DNA from: Impatiens glandulifera
Taxonomy: Eukaryota > Streptophyta > Magnoliopsida > Ericales > Balsaminaceae
Length of the DNA: 64,000 nt
Assembly (NCBI RefSeq): GCF_907164915.1
Contig: NC_061866.1
Span: forward strand, 20,769,429 to 20,833,428
Direction: 5' to 3'
The first letter of the stretch is position 1. Every line of letters begins with the position of its first letter. The notes under the pieces were generated by a model that was not told the origin of the DNA, did not search any database, and saw only the letters and a program-made list of their open reading frames with translations. The translations under genes and the position numbers were made by a program. This document shows positions 1 through 11,000 of the stretch, piece by piece.

Positions 1-362
1 TAAATAAATTAATTATTAGCCTATACAAAATTAAGTAATTATATATATATAATGAGAGAGAAAATAAAAACTGAAATTAATTAGAAAATATATTATAAAT
101 AAATTAGTAATTATGGAAATATAATTATGATAGGAGAGAGAAACTCATATAAAATGATGAAACTAATAATTATATTATGGAAGAAATATATATATATATA
201 TATTTATTTATTATGAAATAAATGTATATATATATTAAGAGAGAGAAAATAATTAACATAATTAAATTAGGAAAGAGAAATGACTTGATTTGTGGATGAT
301 TGTGGAGAGGGCGTGTTTTTCACCTCCAACATTTTAAATTAAGCGTCATTAGTTATATATAG
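1..362. other. AT-rich flank, no gene
   Basis: Very AT-rich sequence with short TA runs and several GAGAGAG tracts. I see no open reading frame, RNA gene or recognisable element. It should lie inside or beside the left LTR of the element that follows, but it does not match the corresponding part of the right LTR (upstream of 5,096). Either another element begins at about 362 or the LTR was rearranged there. Confidence 0.5.
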
Positions 363-581
363 ATTAACAAAATTAAACATATTTAATTTGATAATTGTTT
401 TTCAAGCCATTAAATGTTAATTACATTATTAACAAAATAATTTAATTATTTGGATCAAATTTCACTTTAATTCACGTTTGAATTTTATGTGAATTTCGTT
501 TGAATTTCATTTGATTTTATTTACCCAAATTCTCATTTCCATTCATTAATGGAATTTATGAATTAGTTTAAAATTCCAACA
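363..581 (-). repeat. Left (3') LTR portion
   Basis: Matches 5,096-5,314 base for base as far as I can read. On the minus strand it starts TGTTGGAAT right after the polypurine tract. Homology stops abruptly at 362/363 although the right LTR extends further. Confidence 0.75.
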
Positions 582-1010
582 ATCCCCCACATTAATGGAA
601 ATTGAAAGATTAACCCGGTGAAAGGTTCAACAGTTGAATTCTACATAGGATAGGTAGGTGTAACCCTTTGAACCTTCCCTTATGAAAGTATATAACTTTA
701 TTAGCCGATTAGTAGACTCGATGTCCTTGAACTATTCTGCCATTTGTGTAAACGATTACACACTTTCACATAAAATTCTCCTTAATACATGTCAAGTTCT
801 CATGGTTGTGTCCATTTTGGCTATGGAACACGTGCCTGGTTCTGTGAGAGGGTCTAGAATTGAGCCGTACAATTCTTTCGAAGCGGCCCCACTTCTCCCT
901 CACATAGGTGATCTATTTTCTCACAAAGAATCATTAAAAGCGATATGCTTATCCTCGTCAAAATATATATTGTTTCGTTATAAGATTAATCCTCAACAAT
1001 AACTTTCCAA
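582..1010 (-). other. LARD internal block next to the 3' LTR
   Basis: This block has more balanced base composition than the rest of the interior and lies directly beside the polypurine tract. An open frame of 106 codons on the plus strand (682-1,002) runs opposite to the element and resembles no protein I know, so I treat it as chance. Part of the block (about 700-790) recurs in degenerate form at about 1,400-1,480. Confidence 0.4.
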
Positions 1011-3541
1011 GTTAGTATAATTAGGTTGTCCCATTGAACCTAGTTCTTGGGATCTCCAGTCTGCATAGGTTGGGTTTTCCTTCATATCAACTTATAGTAG
1101 GCTGATGTCTTATAAGACTTCAAACTATCTCTCTATTCTATAATTTGATTAGTGGATCCACAATGTTATCTTTGACTTACATAGTCAAATTTGATAACTC
1201 CATTAGAGAGTATAGTCTAATGACATTATGTCTAAGACGTGTATGTCTAGACTTGTCATTGACTCTAAGTTTATCTAATTTCAAATTATTATTACAATAA
1301 TTAGAAATTTCTGATAATCTTGGAATATCTTCTAATAAGAAGCATAGTCATTCGTACATGCTTACCATTTAAACATTTTATTTTTTATGAAAATATTGTT
1401 TACTTGGCTAACTAGTAGACAAAATATCTTTGAACTATTCTGTCTTCGTGTAAACGATTATATATTTTACATAAAAATATTTTATTTTTCGACATAAGTC
1501 AAAAATATAGATTATAACGTTTAATCTATCCATCATAAGTTTATTAGAAGATTTCCATACGTAGATTGCACTTCTAAGTGTAAACATATTCACTTTAAGA
1601 CGTAAAGTCTTTCATTTAATAATATCAATATATCATTTGATAACAACATGATATTTCGTTTAGTGCAATTCATATCCTTTATGGATTTAACCATTTTTAT
1701 CGCAATTTTCAACGATAAAAATATCGTACAAAAGACACGTAATGAAATAATTTTCATTGTCTTCATGATATATATAATTGTCACATTCACTTTTTAATAA
1801 AAGTATGATCAAATTTTCATATTATTATTATAAAATTTGTTATAAGTCATATCAAGACTTTATAAACTTTCTTTTTCATTTATTTCATAAAATTCTTTTG
1901 AAGACATTGGTTCTTCAAAATTTTATGAAAATAATGTCTAAATATGACACGTTTCTTGATTTCAAAATCCTCAAATCTAAAATATCGATTTGAACACCAA
2001 CTTAGCAAATATAAACAAGACATTTCTTGTTATTTTATTTCTTTTTATAAAGTTGCGCAACTTTATCTTTTATAGAGAACATGTTTCTCTAACAACAAAT
2101 TATTTTAACATTTATCATAATATACACAATCATTTTTGTGTTATAATCAATAAAAATATTTGCCCCCACATTCGTGTTGGTATCCTTTTTAAATCACACA
2201 CATTTGTATAATTTAAATCAATGATTCTCTAATCAAAAAATTGTCACACAATTCTTTTACAAATTTCTTTTGTTATACTTATATGAATAATATAACTATA
2301 TCATAAATAATTAATTGAATAAAATATAATTTCTATACAAGAGATTAGAATGTTTATTCATATATAAATCGTTCTTCACATAATCTCCACATAAGAAATT
2401 TAATCAATTAAAATATTTATTTCAACACTTAATTTCTATAAAAGAAATTAGAATATTTAATCAAATAAATATTCACCAAATCATATGATTTTACAAAAAA
2501 ATCATAATGTTTCAAGCATCTTTGGCCAAAGCCGCTTAAACATTTATTTTCGGTTGCACGTTTGCATACCGCAATATCGGCACGTTTGCCACATTATTCT
2601 CAAATCAAACAAGACTTTCCTTGTAATTGTTTGATTTCAAGATTATCAAATTAAGTAAGTCTTTATGATGCAATTGAACAATGTATATCAAATATATTAT
2701 ATTAAACCAAAATTAATATATCCATATATATATGATATTATATATTATTGCTTCTTTCATTTTAGTCACCACAATGACAAAACAACTATAATATATATAG
2801 TCAATAACATAGAAACGTAATTAGATAAATAATATGTCATATATATTTAAACAAATATATATAAACTTTCATATATATATAAAAATACATTTATAAAATA
2901 CATAATAATTAATAGAATGTTGACCGTTTAACTTTAATCAAATATAAAACTAACTAATTATAAGTATTCATGTCATCAATTATTTGTTTCTTAATTAATT
3001 AGATGACCTTTAACATTCTATAACAAATATTTGTCAATCAAAAATATATAGTTTTGTGACAAAATTCAGAATTATCTATTAAAATAAAATAGATTAAAAA
3101 TAAATCTTTATTTATATATGTATATAAATTTTTAGATAATCATACTTATTATGAATGAACATGAATCATCATATTATTAGCTAATATGCATGATATATAT
3201 AAATAATCACTTAGCAATATAATCAAATAAAACATAACTACAAACGTACCTCATGTCTTAATCGAAGTAATTACATTATCGTGTTATGAACGATAATCAA
3301 CGTGAAACGACAATGCTCAAAACAAATCTAGGTGGATCATTCTCACCGAGATAATTTTTGCGAAAATATTTCGACTTACATAATTGTCTCTTTCAATGTA
3401 TGATTAGAATAAGTTCTAACACAAACAACTTATTTAATCTTAAGAAATTAAAATTTCTATGCTCAATTTATTTCATAATTTCTACATAAGAAATTATAAT
3501 GATTTCATCATTCATAATTAATGTCATTTAGACAAATCGTG
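1011..3541. other. LARD interior, non-coding
   Basis: AT-rich interior of the non-autonomous element. Only short chance frames are present. It contains many short TATATA runs and repeated small motifs around AAGAAATTA but no protein motif in any frame that I recognise. Confidence 0.5.
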
Positions 3542-3812
3542 TTTTTTTTTTATATAAGAAGACCTCATTCATCTTCAACATCATGGGATAGAGTCATTTT
3601 AAAAGTCTGATTTCTACCAAGAAATTATTGACTATCCATTCACATTAATGACTAAAGTCATTTTAACTAGTCTGATTTCTATCAAGAAATTATTGACTAT
3701 CCATTCATCTCATAATTTCTACACAAGAAATTGGAATGGGGATTCGAACTAGGGACCTTTCGCCTCCTCACACCCTTGCGTCTGAACTTTAAACCACTGT
3801 GCCAATGCACCC
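3542..3812 (-). mobile_element. tRNA-derived SINE, minus strand
   Basis: On the minus strand the element starts near 3,812 with a pol III internal promoter: box A TGGCACAGTGG (3,794-3,804) and box B AGTTCGAATCC (3,740-3,750), about 44 bases apart as in tRNA genes. It ends in ten A residues (plus-strand T run 3,542-3,551). The body contains a direct duplication of about 65 bp (3,591-3,715) around the motif TTGACTATCCATTC. This is not a functional tRNA, because the region between the boxes does not fold into D and anticodon arms. I could not find a convincing target duplication. Confidence 0.6.
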
Positions 3813-4513
3813 TTTTATTGTTGTATTACTGTTTACGACCTTTTGTCTTCTCTTAGTATCATAATCAAACGGTAAATATATAAGACAATTTATATGTACG
3901 TATATAAATAGACTATATTTCGTTAATAATCAACATATCACATTCTTATTAATTATCACGCTTAATTAATTTAAGAATGTATATATATTATAATTAATTA
4001 TTTTAAAACTGAAACCATATGTTTCAATTATAATTAATTTTAATTACTATTAAATATAACCACAAATTTTATTTTATTTTGAAAATTACAAGTTAACCTT
4101 TTAGTTACCTTTTTATTTATTAATAATAATAATTCTAGTAACTCTCAAACTTTTAATGAAAAAGAAAACAGATTATTGTTTTCTAAATTATTTTCAAGAT
4201 AACATTTGTATATTGAATATACAATTTTTTTTCTTGAGAAAATTTATATGTCAAACATATATCAGCTTAAAAAATTAAGCTTTTAATAATACAAGAAAAA
4301 TATTAAAATTTAACATTATACGTGTATAATAAAGACTTATCTTTATTAGTTGATTCTTCTTCTTATTAAGATGAATAATTTCAACTTGTCGAAATGAGCC
4401 ATCATCTCTTTTGCAACACCGCGACTCGTATTTGTGAAACATCAAAGACAAAAAAAATATATTCGATGGTGCAAGCTCTTAAATAGCTTAGCACAAAGAA
4501 ACTGTTTTAAGAT
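3813..4513. other. LARD interior near 5' LTR, no gene
   Basis: AT-rich, with no supported coding sequence. A tRNA-Met primer site complement next to the right LTR was looked for and not found. Confidence 0.45.
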
Positions 4514-5314
4514 TGTTAGATATCTTGTCTTGAAAAATAACAGAAATATATATATAAATTATGTTACAAATATATGAAATAAATAAAATATATGAAAAAC
4601 AATATCACCGAATAAATTGTTGATTCGAGGCATGTGCTTAGCACATTTCCCTTAAAACAGTTCCACCGTCTCCCCATGTGCTAGAGCTTATCACAGATAG
4701 CTGTCTCCCAGGGTACAACGAATCTAGTAGTGATTCAGCACCGAAATCACTACACAACGAGCTTTATAAAGTACCTGAACAATCACCGGGTTTCAACGGA
4801 AAAATCGAACAAAGAACTCGAAGAACACTCACAAAAACAAGAAGAAGACTCTTGGAATTCTAGAGTGAGAAAGAATGAAAATGAAGAAGTGTTTTTGATT
4901 AGAGATGAGAGGTTTTATATTGTTGAAAAGTTAAACTTTCATAAAAATAAAATCAACCATTAATCTTTGATCCAACGGCTGACCTTGATTGCCTCTTCAT
5001 TGCCCTTTGTATTTTCTCTTCGATAGAAAATACACGTTACATGATTTTCTTGCTAATAAATTGATAGCAATAATATCATGAAGGTTACAATGACAATTAA
5101 CAAAATTAAACATATTTAATTTGATAATTGTTTTTCAAGCCATTAAATGTTAATTACATTATTAACAAAATAATTTAATTATTTGGATCAAATTTCACTT
5201 TAATTCACGTTTGAATTTTATGTGAATTTCGTTTGAATTTCATTTGATTTTATTTACCCAAATTCTCATTTCCATTCATTAATGGAATTTATGAATTAGT
5301 TTAAAATTCCAACA
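4514..5314 (-). repeat. Right (5') LTR of the LARD-like element
   Basis: The right edge (5,314) is fixed by the repeat shared with 363-581. The left edge is uncertain; TGTTAGATAT at 4,514 is the best TG start. On the minus strand a TATA box (TATAAAACC, plus 4,911-4,919) lies inside, as expected for an LTR promoter. Small frames at 4,678-4,963 are chance. Confidence 0.5.
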
Positions 5315-5615
5315 GTAATGACCATCGTTCATTAATTCGGAAGTGAGATGGATATTTTCCGTACTCAATATACTTCTAGAGAGTATCATACCAGGATTTA
5401 ACAATATTCTCACATGAAGTTACTACTCTATTTTCAAAAGCAAGTCGTTGCTTTTGTTGTATTCTAAGGGTTTGACTTTAATTCCGTCAGGAATTTGAGC
5501 CTTGGCGGCTTAAGTAGACAAGACATCACAAAACGATTTTGGCTTCTTGGAGTATAAACAAACGCTACAGGATCAAATTTGTTCATTAGTTTGGTCAGGT
5601 GGGCGTGGTAGGGTT
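5315..5615 (-). pseudogene. Tat pol: aRNase H C-terminus to integrase linker
   Basis: Minus-strand translation gives pieces such as SQNRFVMSCLL and NPWYDTL, followed by YIEYGKYPSHF. These match the usual Tat layout after the archaeal-type RNase H: a PR-x-QN-x-x-ADAL-like motif, then the PWY-DI-YL-GEYP linker before integrase. Several in-frame stops are present. The sequence ends exactly at the LTR of the LARD-like element, which supports insertion of that element here. Confidence 0.6.
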
Positions 5616-5870
5616 TCAAATTTCCCCTTTCACTTGCCACGTGCGATTGACTTGGGATATAACCAAGTTAGAGTCACAAATGACTTCTAACTTGGTTACC
5701 CCTTTTTCATAAACCAACTCGAGACTTGAGAGAGATGCCTCATATTCAACCTCATTATTGTTGACGGGATAATCGAGTTTTATGGATATTGGGTTGTATC
5801 TCCCTTTCAGGCCAACTAACAAAATTCCAATTACGTAACCCTTCTTTCTAGAAGTTACATGCAACATCAA
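5616..5870 (-). pseudogene. Tat archaeal-type RNase H (aRNH) domain
   Basis: An 84-residue frame with the motif NNEVEYEA near residue 38, followed by GVTKLEVICDSNLVISQVN. These are the catalytic E and D blocks of the second RNase H of Tat-lineage elements, which normally read NNEAEYEA and SDSQLV-x-QV. The domain would degrade the RNA strand of the RNA/DNA hybrid. It directly follows the ordinary RNase H (5,874-6,338), and this dual arrangement is diagnostic for the clade. It is a fragment separated from its neighbours by stops and not expected to be functional. Confidence 0.65.
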
Positions 5871-5873
5871 TTT

Positions 5874-6338
5874 CTATGTTATTGATGTAATACTCATAAT
5901 TCCCTCATCGGGGAATTCGAAATCGTCTTTTGACTCAACAATGATGGGTTGGTCAGCAAGGAAGTATGCATCAACACTTCCTTTCATAGACTTATGTACC
6001 ATGTAGAATATGTCATATTCGGATAATATCATCATCCATTTGGCTAGCCTAGGTGACAGAAGTGTTCGTTCGAACAAGAAATGGATTGGGTCCAATCTTG
6101 ATACCAAATTGATGAGGTGGGCTTGCAAGTAATGTCTCAACCTTTTGGTGACTCATGCTAGTGCCCAACAAATTTTCTCAACTGGAGTGTAATTAATTTC
6201 ACATTCAGTCATCCTTTTACTAATATAGTACAAAACTGTTTCGAGTTTGTCCTCGTTTTCTTGAGCCAATAAGTTTTTCATGGTTGTGTATGTTATAATA
6301 AGGTACAAAATGAGATGAATGTTAGTTATGGGTAACAT
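5874..6338 (-). pseudogene. Gypsy RNase H domain fragments
   Basis: Two minus-strand frames (6,153-6,338 and 5,874-6,140) carry LAQENEDKLETVLYYISKRM, then INYTPVEKICWAL, and RHYLQAH with LAKWMMILSEYDI. This is the standard end of gypsy RT/RNase H: YYLSR-L, ETRYTPMEKxCLAL, LRHYFQAH, RLAKWALLLSEFDI. The two frames are separated by a frameshift at about 6,145. It is a continuation of the RT region to the right. Confidence 0.75.
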
Positions 6339-7199
6339 GAGTATGGGAAGGGATTTAAATAATCATTTATTCTGTCAAAGGCTTGCTGAAAGTTTTCATC
6401 CCATACGAACTTTTAGTCTTTCTTTAGTAGCTTAAATAACAGATCACATGTTAAGTTTGTTGATGAATTGACTAATATATAGGATTTTTCCAAAAAATCC
6501 TCGGAGCTCTCTTTCATTTCAAGGGACCGACATATTAGTGTTTTCTTCTATGTTAGAGGGATCGACTTCGATTCCCCTCTCTGTGATTAAGAAGCCTAGC
6601 GATTTACCAGATATGACTTTGAATGTACATTTCTTTAGGTTGAGTCGTAACTGATATTTCCCGATTCGTTGTAGGAATTTCTCAAGGTTTTGGACATATC
6701 ATTCTCGATACTTCGATTTGACAATCATGTAGTCAACATAAACTTCCACTTCCTTGTGGATCATGTTGTGAAGGATCATAGTTGCTGCCCTTTAATAGGT
6801 GGCTCCCGCGTTCTTAATACTGAAAGGCATGACACGACAACAGAAGGTTCCTACTTTATATTATGAACATTGTATTTTCCTTGTCTTGTGGGGCCATTAA
6901 GATTTGGTTGTATCCCGAAAATCTGTCCATGAATGATAACAATTCATGATCGGTAACATGATCGACCAATATGTTGATGTGTGGTAGCGGGAAGTGATCT
7001 TTAGGCCTGAACTTATTTAAATCATGATAATTTACGCACAAACATATTTTCCCATTTTTCTTCACCACGAGGACTATGTTAGCTATCCATATAGGATATT
7101 CCACTACCTCGAGAAATCCAACTTCGAGTTACTTTCAGACTTCTTTTTTGATTTTGGTCACGACTTCCTCTTTCATCCATCTGAGCTTTTTCTTTTTAT
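6339..7199 (-). pseudogene. Gypsy reverse transcriptase, catalytic motif altered
   Basis: The N-terminal half reads RWMKEEVVTKIKKEV, then YPIWIANIVLVVKKNGKIC, VNYHDLNK and KDHFPLPHI, followed by FSGYNQI, all classical gypsy RT blocks. The C-terminal half (6,340-6,855) has VEVYVDYMIVKSK, LKKCTFKV and ERGIEVDPS. The catalytic box is YVDYM instead of YVDDM, so the second catalytic aspartate is lost. There are several stops. The N-terminal edge is the LINE insertion at about 7,200, after which the frame resumes at 7,943. Confidence 0.75.
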
Positions 7200-7942
7200 G
7201 GGTAAAACGGTTAATACCATTTCATTAAAAATCCCAAAAGTGGGAGGGTTAAGAATAAAATCTAGACAACCTTAGTTATAATTAAAGAATGACAATCAAA
7301 AAGCACTAAAGAAACTAATAAGTAGCATTCGCAGAAACAAACAACAAAGATTACAAACAAAAAGAATACAATCAAAAATATATCCTAACTACCTAATTAG
7401 GGTGTTTATTTTCATATAAATATGTTGATTCATAAGGCCTTCTTCCCCTTCCCCTTCCTTTTGCGATGTAACGAGATTGAATTGAAGAAGATGACGAGGC
7501 TTACTTATTCTCATTGTGTAATCTTTCTTTGTACGGACTTGTGCTAATTTGATAGATAAAGTTCTTTTTCAGGAATTCAAGGTTCTTATCTTTGTTGTCC
7601 TATACTTGAATTTCATGATTTTTACCTTTGTTTCCTTCAACATTAGTTTTGGTATCCTCTGTATTAGCCTTGGTATCCTCTACTTTAACTTGATTAGTCT
7701 GGGTATCTTCCTCTTTGTTTCCTCTACTACAACTTATCTTTTTTGAGAATCAACTTCAATATTCTTCCTCAACCTCTGTTTCATTACAACATTTATCCTC
7801 TTCTTAATTAGAGTCCCCTTTACCCTCTTTCCTATAATCACTTTGTTTTCTTTCTTTTTTCAGAGTCCTTATTGGCTTCAACTTCCTGCTCTTCCTCCAC
7901 ATTTTTCTCTTTGATGTTAGACTCCTCTGTTTTATTTTCCTA
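7200..7942 (-). mobile_element. 5'-truncated LINE-like insertion in the RT gene
   Basis: The protein reading from 8,407 stops at KPIKQK and resumes 740 bp later, where only a few residues should separate the two parts. The minus-strand sequence of the insert ends GTATTAACCGTTTTACCC and is clearly the same family as 32,017-32,363: shared motifs include TTTTTAATGAAATGG, ACCCTCCCAC and TTGATTGTCAT in the same order. The flanks CTTTTGCTTTAT (7,943-7,954) and CTTTTTCTTTTTAT (7,186-7,199) look like a decayed target duplication. No RT frame of the LINE itself is present, only a 3' tail, so the class call is by analogy with the copy that has a clean duplication. Confidence 0.6.
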
Positions 7943-8407
7943 CTTTTGCTTTATTGGCTTAACATCTATATATAGATGAATGTGATGTCGTGTGAATTTT
8001 GGATCGATGTATGACATATCCTTGTATGACCAAGAGATGATGTTTTTGTTGGCTTTCATTAACCCAACTAACTCCAAATGTTCTTGCGGGTTTAAACTTT
8101 GGTCGATCATTACGATGTGAGGATCGTCAGTCGTGTTTATATTTATTTCGATTGTCTTTTCTGTTGAAGAGACAATCTCGTCCTCGGTTTCTAAGAAATA
8201 TTTAGTTTCGAAGTTTAAATTAGAGTAAAAGGAAAGGTCATTTCTATTCATACATTTAAAGTCAACTTCTAATGATACATCGAGGGGTTTATTACATGTA
8301 AGAAAAGATGATCTATCAAGATCATTATTCTTAGATTTCTTACAATGTACATTATTTGACATCTCTCTACACATGAGAGGATAAAGAGTTTTATTTTCGT
8401 CATTCAA
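7943..8407 (-). pseudogene. Tat pol segment between protease and RT
   Basis: A frame of 155 residues. The end carries LVGLMKANKNIISWSYKDM followed by HHIHL and KPIKQK, which corresponds to the conserved plant gypsy stretch LL-EY-DVFAWS-DMPG followed by HRL and KP-KQK just before RT. The stop after KPIKQK is created by the LINE insertion. The N-terminal part is a variable linker. Confidence 0.7.
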
Positions 8408-8674
8408 AGTATCGATGAGTGAAAGGGGATCGGTTCCTTGGAGACTGGAAGAGCTGGCTTTCTAAGCTAGATCAATTGTCTTAGGAATCTGAGCCATGTT
8501 TTTCAGGGCGTCGCGCCAATAGTCCGTTATTTTCCTAATCACATAAACATAAGGGTTAGGATTATGAGGATAGTCTAAAAAGATTTCAAGACATGGAAAA
8601 TGTCTTTATAAATCTAGATTGGTAAAGAGTTCATGGAAGTCAAAGAATAGGGTGATTTATCCTTCACATGTGAA
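8408..8674 (-). other. Degenerate Tat pol linker
   Basis: It lies between the protease-derived frame and the pre-RT frame. No frame stays open. By position it belongs to the same polyprotein. Confidence 0.4.
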
Positions 8675-9364
8675 CTACCTATTCAATGTCAGCAGAATGG
8701 ACATGGGTTGTTTGTATATCATTTTCTTGTGTATTTCTTCGAATCCTATAGGGACATATCCTAGATCGTGGCGGTCCATGTTGTAATAGGGTTGCGGAAA
8801 TGATGACATTCCATTGGCGTTTGGGCCTAAGCCCATGCTAGGGAAATATCCCATTTGGAGCATCATTTTAATAGAGTTGAGGCTAAACGTACTAAAGTTA
8901 GGGTGTTTGGATGAGTCCTTACCTAATGGGACAATCAGACATATCTTGAACACGCTCAGTTCAACCTCGGGGGTGTCAATGTGGGTAGATCTAATGACTG
9001 TTGCGACATCAGTGTCATCATTGACCGTGATAACCTGGTCGTTGGCTATGAACCTAAACGTTTGATGCAGCATGGAGGTTAAAGCCTTGGCTTGGTACAT
9101 CCATGGTCTTCCTATGATTAAATTATAGGAAGGTTGCATGTTAATGACGCAAAATTCAACTTAAAAGGAGATACCAACCACTCGGACAGTGCATTTGAGG
9201 CAACCCATTATCTCACAACGAGAGTCGTCAAAACCTATGATACACATGCCAGATGATATGATCTTGTCTCTAGATACGCCTACTTTCTCAAGAGTCCTCC
9301 AAGGAAATATGTTGATAGTAGATCCATTGTCTATTAAGACTATCGGGATGGTCTTTCCCTCCAT
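8675..9364 (-). pseudogene. Tat aspartic protease and downstream G-patch-like linker
   Basis: Two adjacent frames (9,161-9,364 and 8,675-9,139). The first carries the catalytic aspartate in VLIDNGSTINIFP, then FDDSRCEIMG. The second begins QPSYNLIIGRPWMYQAKALT followed by STLHQ-like SMLHQ, the usual end of the plant gypsy protease. It then has QMGYFPSMGLGPNANG, matching the glycine-rich GYQPGMGLGKN segment typical of Tat elements. The protease processes the gag-pol polyprotein. A frameshift at about 9,150 separates the parts. Confidence 0.75.
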
Positions 9365-11000
9365 TTACACAGAAATGTAGAGAACTTTGGCACAATCTAG
9401 TCCAGTTGTTGGAAGATCTTTGTTTTCGAAGCCAATCATATTATGTCGGAAACTAGCGGATATGATCCCTAATAGTTCCTTTGGGTTAGTGTTGTCATAG
9501 ACTTTATCAGCCTTGCTTAACTTATTGAGGACTACTTTCCTATGCTCGATAGAGTATATTAGAATTTTCCATATAAAAATTTTAGTATTTTTCCTTCTAA
9601 GTTGACTCAAGAGGTTGTCTCTTGGGTTAAAATCTCTAGGCTTTCCATACTGATAGTTGTTAGGAAGTGGAAGGCACATTGGCCGTTGTGGTTTTCATGA
9701 AATTGGGTTGAAAATCCATTCCACCACGTGTTGTCGAGATGTGATTTAGGGCGTGGGTGTGGGTAGTCGTTTTTGACTTCCACCATTCAGAAGTTTTACC
9801 GGAAGGGGATTTAGGCTTCTTTTTGAGTTAGGGATAAATCATGTTGATTTCTGGTTCGTCGTCATAGATCAGGTCCAGTAGGGCATCAACATCAATTTTC
9901 ACTTCATCGGGTGTGATCATGATGACTTGATGATCTAATAATAAATTTTTGGTTACTTCAGGCTTGAGGATGACATTTTGGTCAATCAGATCCTGAAGTA
10001 GATGTTTGAAGGTGCTATAATTATTAGTAACATGTCCCTTTTCTTGGTGATAATTACACCAAACATTCTCGTATTTTCCAAGAGTGTTTGTACGTTCTTG
10101 GGTTGAGAGGTATGATTAGATTCGTTTCTTGAAGAATTTTCACCACCTAACTCAAAGGCATTCCTAGGTCGTCATATCCTCTAGGAAGTCTAGGTTCCTT
10201 TGGAGGCGTGAGTTTAGTAGGGGTCGTGGTTCTTACCTTAGTTTGTGGAGGCTTACATGGGCTCTCCTTTTGAGGCGGTCGCTCCTGTTAGGTAGTTATT
10301 ACCTAGTGTACTTCTATCTTTTCCTTTCTTGGGAAATGACTTGGAGGTGGGGAAGCTTTGACTATTTTTTTCTTTCTCGATTTCATCATCAAGAGTGTTG
10401 CCGACTTTTAGTAATTTCTTCATATTTTTGAAGGTTTTGATGGCAAATCCAACATAATATCATTTGTTAACGCATTCCAAGATCATATTAATATGTTGTT
10501 GTTCGCTTAGGAGTGAATCGATTTCCTTGGTGACAACTTTCCATCTTTCGATAAACATATAGAATTTCTCATTTCTCATTATTTGATATTCTTCAATCAC
10601 TTTTTTGGTCGTTCTAGGTTGTGGTGTATAGAGAAGTAGTCTATGAACGTTGTAACCAATTCCTCGGTAATTTCTAGATATGATGCCTTTTGCTGGTGAT
10701 ACTAGGGTAGCGTAGAGTTATTGCAGACATATATATCTTGAAGAAAATACACATATTACTTTTTTGATGTATTTGGATTTGGCTGGCAATTTGACGCCTA
10801 ATGGAATGATTGATCGTTCGGTAGTCTTCATGACATATTTCTAGTCATAGTGTTCCTTAGTGATTTTTCCCTTAACTATCTTGTCTATCTAGGCTTGCAT
10901 CTCTGCCTTCATGGCCTGAACTTGAGACATCTAGCATTCATATTCTATTAGTGGTGGTTGTTCTGCTACCAGAATAGGTTTCCCATGTGGTTCTAAGGGG
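9365..11000 (-). pseudogene. Tat gag remnant with zinc-knuckle-like motif
   Basis: In minus-strand translation about 10,080-9,910 reads YENVWCNYHQEKGHVTNNY and continues FKHLLQDLIDQNVI. This resembles the C-x2-H...GH-T-x-C knuckle and L-x-LI-x-G stretch of Tat gag. About 10,640-10,440 reads EKFYMFIERWKVVTKEI then LLSEQQHINMILEC, resembling the gag core (F-x-x-Y-x-RW...L-x-E-x-x-x-x-MF). Stops and frameshifts are dense. The 104-residue frame at 9,365-9,679 belongs to the gag-protease linker. Confidence 0.55.

Larger units (their letters stand above)
363..5314 (-). mobile_element. Non-autonomous LTR retrotransposon (LARD-like), minus strand
   Basis: A 219-bp block at 363-581 recurs with no difference I could find at 5,096-5,314. 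Both copies end in ATTCCAACA, so on the minus strand both begin TGTTGGAAT, a usual copia-type LTR edge. Just inside the left copy the minus strand reads GTGGGGGAT, a good polypurine tract, which sets the orientation. The 4.5 kb interior has no gag or pol reading frame, only AT-rich sequence and one conserved-looking block next to the LTR, as expected of a large retrotransposon derivative that moves with help from other elements. The right LTR borders Tat gypsy coding sequence that stops exactly there (base 5,315), so this element inserted into the Tat element. No target duplication can be checked because the left LTR is incomplete. Confidence 0.65.

Noticed and set aside
682..1002. 106-codon plus-strand gene
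   Set aside because: Runs antisense to the LARD element, has no known motif, and lies in a block whose relative at 1.4 kb has no open frame.
3740..3804. tRNA gene
   Set aside because: Boxes A and B are present but there is no tRNA cloverleaf, and an A tail follows; a SINE explains it.
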